Part shown: in pieces, positions 1 through 8,507 of the stretch
How the letters are laid out: every line of letters begins with the position of its first letter
How positions within the stretch are numbered: position 1 is the first letter of the stretch
From: Allomyces macrogynus ATCC 38327
Taxonomy: Eukaryota; Blastocladiomycota; Blastocladiomycetes; Blastocladiales; Blastocladiaceae
Length of the DNA stretch: 13,751 nt
NCBI GenBank assembly: GCA_000151295.1
Contig: GG745385.1
Coordinates: forward strand, 72,392-86,142
Direction of reading: 5' to 3'
Notes under the pieces: generated by a model
The model's input: the letters and a program-made list of their open reading frames with translations, nothing else
Told to the model about the DNA's origin: nothing
The model's database searches: none
Program-made: the position numbers and the translations under genes

Positions 1-813
1 GGCGGGAGGCGAGCGCCGGAGACCCGGATTGACGCACTCTGCGCGAAATACAGCGTACGGCACAAGTTCATGCCCCGCACCACGACACGAATCCCGACCA
101 CGACCGACGCGATCGCGGTTGATCCCGCTGTCGCGGCACGCGACGACTGGAACTTATGGACCCCGGCGCGCCGGCGCGCGCGACTCCTCGCGCCCACCAC
201 CCCTGTCGCCGCGACGTCCGCCCTGCCAGGCCACGGCGTCCTCGGCTGGGAACCGCTCGCGCCGCGCGCCGCGTTCGATGGCCGCGCCGTGCGGTACGCG
301 GCGGTGCCCGCGCGCGCGGTCGCCGATGCGTTGCCGCATTTGGCGGTGCCGGCGAGCGCGGTCGGTGGGAACGAAGTGGGAACGGGTGGGTCGGTCTGGG
401 ATGCGGTCAGGGTGTTGGGTGGGCCGTTGGGGGGCGAGGATGGGGTTGAGGGGGATGGGCCTGTGCGGCGGGGCGGAGGTGGAGGAAGAGTCGAGGAGGA
501 GAGCGGGGCGCAGGACGGTGGAGAGGAGGAAGACGTAAGTGGTGGGTTAAGCGATGCGCTCGGGGGGATTGCAGGGATGGAGGGCGAGAATGGTGGCGAG
601 GAGGGGGAGGAAGGTCGGGATCGGGAGATGGTGGGTGGGGAAGGTGAGCACGAAGATGAGGACGACGAGGACTGGGGTGAGGACGAAGACGAGGAGGAAG
701 AGGACGAGGAAGATGGAGACGATGATGACGACAGCCCGGATACTGGTGGGGACTCTGATGTTGGTGACGATGACGGAGGATCGGGAGCGGAGACGGTCGC
801 GTCGATGGAATAG
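1..813 (+). CDS. 3' part of an unrecognised gene ending in a long acidic tail (partial)
   Basis: The reading frame is open from base 1 to a TAG at 811-813, so the start lies outside the window; the ATG at 70 is only the first internal Met. Two parts are visible. Bases 1 to about 360 encode a normal-looking, Ala/Arg/Pro-rich segment with a WNLWTPARRRARLLAP stretch and a GWEPLAPRAAFDG stretch. From about 380 onward the protein is Gly/Glu/Asp-rich, ending in long Asp/Glu runs. Acidic tails of this kind occur in histone chaperones, nucleolar and RNA-binding proteins, but the preceding segment matches no family I recognise, so no function is assigned. A perfect GTAAGT lies at 535-540 with a possible acceptor at 573-574. 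Splicing that 40-nt stretch would switch the tail to a basic frame ending at 817. I prefer the unspliced acidic frame, because it needs no unusually short intron. Confidence 0.5.
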   Translation, partial: GGRRAPETRIDALCAKYSVRHKFMPRTTTRIPTTTDAIAVDPAVAARDDWNLWTPARRRARLLAPTTPVAATSALPGHGVLGWEPLAPRAAFDGRAVRYAAVPARAVADALPHLAVPASAVGGNEVGTGGSVWDAVRVLGGPLGGEDGVEGDGPVRRGGGGGRVEEESGAQDGGEEEDVSGGLSDALGGIAGMEGENGGEEGEEGRDREMVGGEGEHEDEDDEDWGEDEDEEEEDEEDGDDDDDSPDTGGDSDVGDDDGGSGAETVASME

Positions 814-924
814 ATGAGCTCGTGACCCAGCGTTGGTGGAGCTGTCTCCTGGTCGCGTAACGGCCTATGCGTCAAGGAGCGAGCCAAAACAAGAGTTACA
901 AACTATTTGGGGTCCGATTTCGGG
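814..924. other. Spacer between the acidic-tail gene and the OPT gene fragment
   Basis: No gene is recognised here. The last 24 bases (901-924) match the start of OPT exon 11 at roughly 60 percent, then identity becomes complete at 925. This could be a diverged piece of OPT-like sequence or chance. Confidence 0.4.
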
Positions 925-1337
925 AGCATGGGACAGTTCACGTCGTCGATTGTGCACTCGATTGTGTGGTTCGGGAAGGATATCGTGTCTCGTTTCTCAG
1001 CTGCGCGGCATGATCGCGACCAATGGTTCATGTACAACAAGCGGCAAGCGTGGTGGAAAAAGTACAATTACGTGCTCGCGACGGGTCTCGATATTGGCAC
1101 GGCGCTGTCGGCGCTGCTGGTGACGCTGGTGCTGCAAAACAATGGCTTCAGCTTCCCCGAGTGGTTCCTTAACGACCCGAACGGCAATGTTGGTGCGTAG
1201 ATCATGGCCGTCCGCATGGTGTTCGAGCTGCTTTGATATCGTCACTCACATTTTGTCGTCGTTTTTTCGTGTCAACAGAGCGGTTTGGCGAGTACGGCGA
1301 CTGGTGCTTCCTCGGCTTGCCCGAGAAGCTGCCGTAA
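925..1337 (+). pseudogene. Truncated OPT transporter copy: exon 11 fragment fused to the last two exons
   Basis: Bases 925-1020 repeat 96 bp of OPT exon 11 (reverse complement of 3958-3863, 32 codons). At 1020 the sequence jumps, in frame, to OPT exon 16 (reverse complement of 2554 downward), so Asp420 of the transporter is joined to Gln682. Exon 16 then runs to 1192, intron 16 is kept at 1193-1278 with its GTGCGT donor, and exon 17 ends at the TAA at 1335-1337. The first ten exons, introns 11-15 and about 1.3 kb between 2555 and 3862 are missing. No promoter or plausible start is present; an in-frame ATG at 907 precedes a non-OPT leader of a few codons. The copy could encode only two or three membrane helices and cannot be a working transporter. 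It is either a genuine pseudogene or a chimera created during amplification or assembly. Confidence 0.8.
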
Positions 1338-1690
1338 GTGCGCGGGAGGCAAGCGACGCACAGTATGGTGGTGCGGTTACGTCGCTGCGCGTCGCACATC
1401 GGCACGCAATTGGCCGTCATCCGCGCATGCGCGCGTGGGTCGCCGGTTTGCTGCGGGCATGTTTGGCGTAACCCCGATGTGACAGCGGCGACGCTTGTGA
1501 TGTTTTGGTGCGCGCTCGCGTTGGAATATTTGGTTCATGCTTCTTTCACATTTGTTTCACGGCCCTCGAGCATCCGCTTTTATGTTCCGTGCTCGCGGCT
1601 CTTCTTGTGTTTTTCCATAACCGAACGAGCTTTGTTGCGTTTTTGAAAGACGAGAATACACATAATTGGATGAGAGCTCAGATTGTTTGT
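1020..1690 (+). repeat. Left arm of a 671-bp inverted repeat
   Basis: This arm is the reverse complement of 1884-2554. Paired coordinates sum to 3574 throughout, so there are no gaps, and I found no mismatch on comparison. It carries the 3' part of OPT exon 16, intron 16, exon 17 and about 350 bp of downstream sequence. Confidence 0.92.
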
Positions 1691-1883
1691 AATCGCCAGC
1701 ACCACGAGACTAGCAGTCAGAAAATGCCACACCGTGAATACGACGAGGTGGAGAAGTGAGATTTCATTGCCCTTCACAATATTTTGAAAGGATATGGCCG
1801 ACGCGGGCAAGGAGTAGGGGTGGTTGTCATGCTCGAGGATGCGGCACCCTGGATCCAGACCGTCGACGGCCGGAGACAGAAGC
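1691..1883. other. 193-bp unique spacer between the inverted repeat arms
   Basis: Single-copy sequence with no recognised gene or motif. The right side represents normal sequence downstream of the OPT gene; the left side abuts the inverted copy. Confidence 0.6.
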
Positions 1884-2554
1884 ACAAACAATCTGAGCTC
1901 TCATCCAATTATGTGTATTCTCGTCTTTCAAAAACGCAACAAAGCTCGTTCGGTTATGGAAAAACACAAGAAGAGCCGCGAGCACGGAACATAAAAGCGG
2001 ATGCTCGAGGGCCGTGAAACAAATGTGAAAGAAGCATGAACCAAATATTCCAACGCGAGCGCGCACCAAAACATCACAAGCGTCGCCGCTGTCACATCGG
2101 GGTTACGCCAAACATGCCCGCAGCAAACCGGCGACCCACGCGCGCATGCGCGGATGACGGCCAATTGCGTGCCGATGTGCGACGCGCAGCGACGTAACCG
2201 CACCACCATACTGTGCGTCGCTTGCCTCCCGCGCACTTACGGCAGCTTCTCGGGCAAGCCGAGGAAGCACCAGTCGCCGTACTCGCCAAACCGCTCTGTT
2301 GACACGAAAAAACGACGACAAAATGTGAGTGACGATATCAAAGCAGCTCGAACACCATGCGGACGGCCATGATCTACGCACCAACATTGCCGTTCGGGTC
2401 GTTAAGGAACCACTCGGGGAAGCTGAAGCCATTGTTTTGCAGCACCAGCGTCACCAGCAGCGCCGACAGCGCCGTGCCAATATCGAGACCCGTCGCGAGC
2501 ACGTAATTGTACTTTTTCCACCACGCTTGCCGCTTGTTGTACATGAACCATTGG
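1884..2554 (-). repeat. Right arm of the 671-bp inverted repeat (native OPT 3' end)
   Basis: This is the source copy: it is contiguous with the rest of the OPT gene at 2555 and upward, whereas the left arm is not. It contains OPT codons from Gln682 to the stop plus the probable 3' untranslated and flanking region (1884-2236). No target-site duplication or terminal motif is visible at either arm end, so nothing points to a transposon. Confidence 0.92.
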
Positions 2555-5500
2555 AAGAAAACGGCAGTCGCGAAACCCGAGAGCAGACCGGCGTTGTTAC
2601 CGCCCGGCGACGAGGCCGAGAACAGAATCGGTACGTTGATAAACTTCCAGAACGAGCCGGGCAGGTACATGTCGGCGAGCTTGAGCACGATCGGGAGCAC
2701 GGCGCCCAGCACGAGGCCGAGGATGATGGTCAGCGAGTAGGCCGACTCGAAGAACTAGGTGGTGGGTGGGTGGTGGTGGGTGGAGTGGTCAGCCAATTTG
2801 GTCGTCATCAGCGCGTGCGTTCTTGAAAGTATCAGCGGGAGCGGAAACGTACGAAGCGGATCGGACCAATGGCGCCCCAAATGATACTGGCGTTGTAGTA
2901 GATACGCTGGGTTGCGAGAAAGAGTTAGCCGTTAGCTTTGCGACACATCAACAACGCGGTGGAGAGAGTAGCGTACGTAGTTGCGCATCGTCCACGGCGC
3001 ACCTGGGCCCGTTTGCGGCTCGTCAATACCCCACGCGCGGTGGTCCGGGTTCGAGAGCCACCAGCGCATCGAAAAGTAGGCGACAAACGCCGCGACAAAC
3101 TGCGACACGAGCTGCGAAATGAAGACGTGACGCGGCGGCACCTTGAGGTAGTGGCCAATCTTGAGATCCGCGAGCAGCGTTACACATTGCGATGTGACCG
3201 TCACGGCCAAGCACTTGAACGCCATCATGACGATGGGCTTACCCGGCTCGATGCACCCGATAATGAACTCGGAGATGACTATGAGCAGAGGAGCGACGGG
3301 TCAAATTGATAGTTCCGGTCGAAATTCCGCACCAAATGGCGGGAAAAACCGCGCTGTGTGAGCGACGCGAAGAATCTGTACCGTTCATGCCAAACGACAC
3401 GCCAGCCGTGGCGAGGACAATCGCAATCGGAATGGTGCCCACGATCGCGACAACGATGGCGAAGATCGTGTAGTACCTAGGGAATGGGTGAGAGAGAGAG
3501 AGAGAGAGAACAGAAGTGAGTGACAGCATCAAAGAATCGGGGATCAGCGGGCAGGCCAAGACAAGACACGCACCACGCCATGTTGACGCCCGAAAAGTGA
3601 CAGGTAACAATCGAGAGCGTCGCCGTCAACGCAAAAAACAGATAATACCAAGTGTCGGGCACCTAAAAAGTATCAGCGGGGGGTGGGGGAGAGCGGGGAG
3701 AGTCGGCAGAGTGGAAGCATGGGTCAGTACCGATCAACTGCAGTCTGCAAATGACCTGGATCGCCGCTGCGAAGATTCCGGCGCGCACTGGAGAGCGAAA
3801 GAGTATCAGTGCGCACGTACCTCCGGATACTTGTCCATGAGCTGGCAGTGGATGTCGTATTCGTCGCGATCATGCCGCGCAGCTGAGAAACGAGACACGA
3901 TATCCTTCCCGAACCACACAATCGAGTGCACAATCGACGACGTGAACTGTCCCATGCTTCCGAAGTACGACCAGATGAAGTACTGGCGCATGATTTGGGT
4001 ATTGGGGGAGGATGGGGAGCGACGGCGGGGTCAGTGTTTGCAACGGCGGGGTCGGTTTCCGTGATAATGGTTGATCTCAAGGGCGCACTCGGGTCCCGTC
4101 TCTAATAAGAATGGAGAGGAGAATGATACGTACGGTCGACATGAAAACTGGCGGTCGGAGAAGCCCATTTGTTAGTTTCAACGTTATCAAGGGGCAACGA
4201 TGTTGAGTTAGCAAACGCACCAGGCTTGTGCGCATCGTAGACGGCATCAATCAACTCATTCTTGTCATTCATGAGCGTAATCTTCTTGTTGCCCGTGAAC
4301 TTGAGGCCATTCTTGTCGAACAGAGCCGAGGTATTGAAGGGCAGCGCGGTGGGCGGCTGGCCGTACCCTGTTGTATAAGAGTTGGCGGCCAAGTCAGTCC
4401 GACACCCGACGTGACAGTCAAGGGAACTGGTCAAAGTCTTCGTACATTCGCCGAGCCAAGCCGCAGGGGTCAAAATCCAGGTGAACAGCACCGTCGAGGC
4501 AAATTGGTTGGCAGCGGCCCAGAATGGCAGCGCCATCCAGAGCGACGGCTGCAATGCCGTCAGATCGAGCGTAAACGACAGCGGGCCAGGGCCCCACTTG
4601 GGCGAGCCAATACGGTTCAATGCCGGGTTGTTCGGCGCGAACCAGCAGAGCAGCGGGAAGTACTGGATTTGCCGGGATGCGATGGTGATCTATCAGTGAT
4701 AGTCACGATGAGGAGATACGTTTGCAAGATATCGCGCACCTGGAGCATCGTCGCCATGTAGCCAGGCCCGATAAAGTAGAGGAAAAACGCAGCAATGGCT
4801 GCGATCGTGAACATCTTCATGCGCGACCACCCGTGCTGGCCCTTGGCGTTCTCCTCCTTCTCCGCGTCCTCCTCGGCCTTGGTGTGCACGCCGTCTGGCG
4901 GAATTACCGCGTACATGAGCGACATCAATAAACCATCAGAGTGAGCGAAAAGAGAGATACTTACGAAAGGCCGTGTAGAGAGCAACAGACGGAAGGACGG
5001 TCGGCCAAATCATGTGCGCGGGACGGACGAGGAACTTGCGCGACACGCCCGAAATGCCGAATCCGAGCGTTGACGTGGCGAGCAAAAACAGAATCGACCA
5101 ACTACAGATTCTCGGACACGTGGTGGTGAGCGACGTTCCGCAGTGATGAACACGCGCTCCCAAAACAATATAAACGAGCAGCACGCACCCATGGCCGATG
5201 TCGAGGTTGAAGAAGAGTTCTTGAACGACCTGGAGGTGGCAAGTGGTGGCAAGAGCAAGCGTCAGGGATCATGCACACAGTCTCAAAGACCGGCCAGTTC
5301 AAAAAATGAAAAGAAATGTACGAGATTGTCGGTCCCTTTGGTGCGGAGTGGGCGTTTCCAAAAGATAAGAATGTCATTTAACATCACGAGTTCCAATATT
5401 CACGAATGGGTTGAGATCGCGTACCGTAAATACCGGCAGCACCGGTAGAACCCCAGATACCGATAAGAACGTGCTCCTTGATCGAGAACGGGCCCGGGTT

Positions 5501-6004
5501 GGTGTCGATTTTGAGCCCAAGCAAGCTGAACTGCACGCGCGGGACCGTCGCGGCCATGATCTTGCCCAAAGGGAACGAAAGCAGCGTTGCCACATATGCC
5601 GTCACGTAAAATCCCTGTAATCGAGTGGAAGAAGGGCTTCAATGTCAATTGCTGGCCAAGTTGGAGTCCCGAAAATGGGTCAATCATTCGTACGTTGGTC
5701 GAGAACGAGAACACCTGGTTGATAAACGACAGCGACACGCAAAACAAGAGCCCGAGCACCCACACGCGGAACGTGAGCGACGGCGTCGATTGGTCCTGGA
5801 GTTGGTGGGCGGGACAAGTCGCATCAGCTCGAAATCATTTCGGTGGTTGGGCGTGATACGCGCGTGAACGGCCAAACGCACGTCGGTCGTGGGCGCGATC
5901 TCGGCGACAATGTGCTCAAACTGCTCGTCGACAACAAAACTTGACTTCTGCTTCTCGACTTGCGAGGGCGAGGCCTTTTCGGCCGTGGCGTCCGAAGCGG
6001 CCAT
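2237..6004 (-). CDS. OPT-family oligopeptide transporter, 17 exons, 757 aa
   Basis: Polytopic membrane protein expected to import small peptides by proton coupling (family knowledge). Exons in coding order: 6004-5882, 5795-5694, 5614-5425, 5335-5322, 5229-5189, 5101-4965, 4894-4740, 4662-4446, 4367-4221, 4147-4134, 3982-3821, 3662-3574, 3476-3382, 3278-2977, 2906-2853, 2754-2382, 2295-2237. They join in frame to 2274 nt. Family hallmarks: a TDD motif across the exon 1/2 junction, NPGPF at 114-118 followed by KEH, WFAPNN in exon 8, EPGKP at 506-510, KVPPR at 541-545 (the OPT KIPPR motif), then NASIIWGAIGP and SASSPGGNN. Many hydrophobic helices are visible; the N-terminal 40 residues are hydrophilic. 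Length fits fungal OPT proteins. The start is the ATG at 6004, followed directly by the family-like N terminus. Exons 4 and 10 are only 14 nt. Intron 7 could instead end at 4690, adding nine residues. Individual boundaries are inferred from frame and homology, not transcripts. Confidence 0.9.
3490..3509. repeat. (GA)n microsatellite inside OPT intron 12
   Basis: About ten GA units on the plus strand. In the sense of the gene this is a (CT)n run just upstream of the acceptor at 3477, so it serves as an extended polypyrimidine tract. Confidence 0.8.
4021..4053. repeat. Short tandem duplication in OPT intron 10
   Basis: The 11-mer ACGGCGGGGTC occurs at 4022-4032 and 4043-4053, a 21-nt period with a diverged linker. 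It lies in one of the two longest introns of the gene (4133-3983, 151 nt) and may account for part of its extra length. Confidence 0.6.
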
Positions 6005-6122
6005 GGCGAGTAGGGCGATGATGAACGAACTGGGATGTTGGTGGCAGGTCTATGCAAGGGCGCTGATCTACGGTCGCGGTTCGTGACTCCAAACGGTCGA
6101 GCCGGTGCGGGGGACGCGCGTG

Positions 6123-6130
6123 CTCTTATA
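6123..6130 (-). promoter_or_regulatory. Possible TATA box for the OPT gene
   Basis: TATAAGAG read on the minus strand, about 120 bp upstream of the OPT ATG. Spacing and orientation suit a core promoter, but this is a motif match only. Confidence 0.3.
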
Positions 6131-6640
6131 CAGCCGCTGCTGGTGTGCGGCCATCATGGGCCCGCGCGATAGGGATCAGAAGGATGACGCCGACGCGTTC
6201 GCCTCCTCTGTGCGCGACCGTGTCCCCTCCATCTATGGCGAATACAGCTCGACCAAGGTGGTCCGTGCGGATCGCTGCCGCAGTGTTTGGTCCCACCGTC
6301 GCCTGGCGCACGTTGGCCACCATGGCCCTCCTGATCGCCAATGGCGACCAGCACCATTGCGGATCTCGCACCGTGCGCGCGGGTTGGTCAGTGACCAGTG
6401 ATCGGATCTCGTGGATCAAATGATGTACGACCAGTTGCCAATGTGTTTCAGGTCCGTGCCGGCAATCTCCATCTTCGTACGATTCACTTCGCCACAAAAC
6501 ACGCCATTGCCAGAGAGAGCATGATCCCCTTCCAAAGTACCAGCACGCGCATCGGTCGTAATGATTTTACTTCCAGACGCCTTCCATTGCGTGACACAGG
6601 CCATTCCAAGAACTTTCCGATGCGTGTGAGCTGAACGCGC
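6126..6640 (-). pseudogene. Possible second kelch-repeat relic
   Basis: The minus-strand frame around 6640-6416 carries a stretch that reads like a kelch blade: a Trp, then ARAG, HALSGNGVFCG, then IAG. Spacing from its Cys to the following Ile-Ala matches blade 5 of the intact kelch gene (nine residues between). The frame stops after SYII at about 6416; beyond it, to 6126, another frame contains an AMVLVAIGD segment also reminiscent of a kelch strand. No start, no splice pattern and no continuous frame could be built. It is best read as an old, frame-broken relative of the gene at 8508-9883. Base-level similarity is weak, so it could be unrelated. Confidence 0.3.
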
Positions 6641-6685
6641 GAACCACACGCTGCAACCCGCTTGTTTGTCATGTGAGCGTACAAA

Positions 6686-6889
6686 CTGGCGCACCCTGAC
6701 GTTGCACGTTTGACGGCGTGGCGAGATCGTATCCCGCCACCTGGCGGAGCCTGGCGTAACGGCACCGTCCGCGTCGTATGACTGGCGCTTGCGCCTGGCG
6801 AAACTGGCGCAACCCCCATCGGCGCCTGGCGTAACGGTGCCAACGTATCGATGTGCAAATCGTATCATATGTCGGCGCGCTGGCTGGCG
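6686..6889. repeat. Cluster of CTGGCG-centred degenerate repeats
   Basis: CTGGCG occurs eight times in 204 bp (starting at 6686, 6741, 6751, 6782, 6795, 6804, 6826 and 6884). Longer copies are included: AAACTGGCGCA twice (6683 and 6801) and an 18-mer GCCTGGCGTAACGGYRCC twice (6749-6766 and 6824-6841). Spacing is irregular, so this is not a CRISPR array or a regular minisatellite. Confidence 0.6.
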
Positions 6890-7632
6890 CCGGTGTTACG
6901 CCGCTGTCGCCCGCCGCCGTCAGTTGTGCACGCTGCGGCCGAGCTTTGCACAACGCGAAAACACTTGGCGTGGCCGCGCGGGTTGGCGACTCGGTGGTTT
7001 CGAAAACTCTTGGCGTGCGCAATGATGAGCACCCAGGACTTCGTGTTTTGCCGTTTCTCATTCTGTGAGGAAAACTCAGGAGGGCCCGAAACCAATGCAT
7101 CGTGCGCCATGTTGCTCGTGCCTTCGAAGTACCACCCCAGAGCAATACTGCGCACTGCTACGGTCCAGTTGCACATTCATTTTGCTCGGCGGATAACAGC
7201 GGTGCTGGAAACGCGCACCGTGCGTCTCACTTTCAGCACCCGGTTAATGTGCGCGATGTCCGTTGTGGGGCTGTGGTTCGATCACACCAGAGCGGACAGC
7301 GATGGCCAGGTAGTGCGCCGATGTGGCGACTTGGCTTGCGTAGCGCCAACGACGCTGTTTGTGTAACATGTGGCGTTCCATTATGTTTCGAGCAAAAGTT
7401 CCGCCACCAAACTGATTTCTGGAAAGCTCTCGAAGGAAACTGGCGACTGGCCGCGACGCGGCATGCGCTGGTGCAACAGTTACTTCTGCCAGCTCGTGCA
7501 GACCTGCCCGATTTCGGCCGATTCCATTTGCTCCTGTTCAGTTTCACCCGCACGTGGAAGAGAAGTACGCACTCATGACACACGTGTGGGCCTCGCGACG
7601 GGGACAATCCATCTCCGCTGACTGCGACCTGC
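6890..7632. other. Stretch without a recognisable gene
   Basis: Open frames of up to about 170 codons occur on both strands, as expected at this GC content, but none shows family motifs, a coherent intron pattern or a membrane/fold signature that I recognise. The stretch sits inside the decayed kelch tract and is probably degenerate sequence. Confidence 0.45.
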
Positions 7633-8280
7633 TCACGCTGTGTGCAGTTGGGGCAGATGAGGCCGCGACGAGACCCAAACTAGACGAATCGTGCGCAACC
7701 ACTCAAACGGCACGATGTCCAGCTCGATTTCTGCCCCTTGCTCGACGCGCGTTACGCGCAAGTACACTCGGTCAATCTCGTCATGATTCATGCCAGCGAC
7801 CAAGAACACGGCGTCGTCACTCGCGGGCACGAAGTAATCGAACCGAAGTGGGCCATTGTGGAGAGCCATCTCCACCCGGACGGCGACCGACGGCACTCAT
7901 GCCGCTGATGCATAAGATACGACCGACGCGAGCGCGGTCACAGTAAATCCGGAACGCCGTGCGGATGGCAACCTTGACATGGCCCATGATACCGAGAGGG
8001 TGGAGAAGCGTGGGATCGGCCTGGAGAGTATGTGGATGCGGCGTGGGAGATGCGGCCTAGACTGGCTGCGCAAAAGTGAGGTTCTGGATGCGTGGAGCGA
8101 GAGTGCTTCCTCAACGAGAACGTCCACATCTCATGCAAGCATGGCCCGTCGCGCCTACCCCACTAATCGCAAATGTGGTTTACCGCGCATGTTTGGCGAC
8201 CCACCGAACGTCGAGAAGAGAGCGCCGAGCTCGCACTGAGGAGACGGCGACTTTGTCGTGGATCGAATAGTTTGTCTTCC
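7633..8280 (-). pseudogene. Decayed tandem paralogue of the kelch-repeat gene
   Basis: Two blocks align with the intact kelch gene on the same strand. Block A (about 8280-8111) matches the end of its exon 2 (9480-9320), including GGSPNMRG versus GGSQNVHG and WTFSLRKH versus WAFSLRKH. Block B (about 7960-7768) matches its last two blades, with VEMALHNGPLRFDY and VAGMNHDEI versus VEMVLADCPPRLDH and VGGMNHEGI. The 5' splice site after exon 2 is lost: GTAAGC in the intact gene is GGAAGC here. A one-base deletion in the blade 5 region brings a stop into frame at about 7896, part of that blade is missing, and exon 3 cannot be found. Block B stays open past the intact gene's stop position, to 7633. 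Alignment was by eye, with identity of perhaps 65-75 percent in the better parts. Confidence 0.6.
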
Positions 8281-8507
8281 CTGAACCAACACGAAGTGAG
8301 CGAAGTTCCCGGGATACAGAGGAAATTCAAATGACCCTGGATTATGCGCGAATAAGGAGCATTTGAGACCCTCTTTCCGCACTGAGCACGGCTTGCAGGT
8401 CCGCGATCCAATTGCCCTGAAACACACCAATTCCAAAGCCTACCCAAACGAGCCAAAACCCAGCGATCCGATTCAATCCGTCCATTACTCAGCCTTCTCC
8501 ACCAGCC
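8281..8507. other. Short stretch between the kelch gene and its relic
   Basis: No gene recognised. It would hold the 3' flank of the intact kelch gene and possibly an unalignable exon 1 of the pseudogene. Confidence 0.4.

Noticed and set aside
833..1123. ORF spanning the spacer and the OPT fragment
   Set aside because: It is out of frame with the OPT-derived sequence and its own leader has no recognisable motif.
1338..1646. 102-codon ORF present identically at 1338-1646 (+) and 1928-2236 (-), with several other duplicated ORFs
   Set aside because: They lie in the inverted repeat arms over the OPT 3' end and its downstream flank; duplication is explained by the repeat, and none shows a family motif.
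1020..2554. Inverted repeat as a foldback transposon or MITE
   Set aside because: The arms contain exons of a host transporter, there is no transposase, no target-site duplication and no terminal motif at the arm ends.
4690..4702. CTATCAGTGATAG, identical to the core of the bacterial tet operator
   Set aside because: It sits inside a spliceosomal intron of a fungal gene with no TetR nearby; a 13-bp palindrome is within reach of chance in a window this long.
6416..6868. 150-codon minus-strand ORF as a gene
   Set aside because: No start context, introns or full domain; only a kelch-like patch, better explained as a relic.
6686..6889. CTGGCG cluster as a CRISPR array
   Set aside because: Spacing is irregular, the repeat core is 6 nt, and the genome is eukaryotic.
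7255..7290. GGTTCGATCAC resembling a tRNA T-arm
   Set aside because: The flanking bases do not form the five-pair T stem, and no acceptor stem or D-arm is present.
7102..7578. 158-codon plus-strand ORF as a gene
   Set aside because: No family signature and a composition expected of random GC-rich sequence in a degenerate tract.
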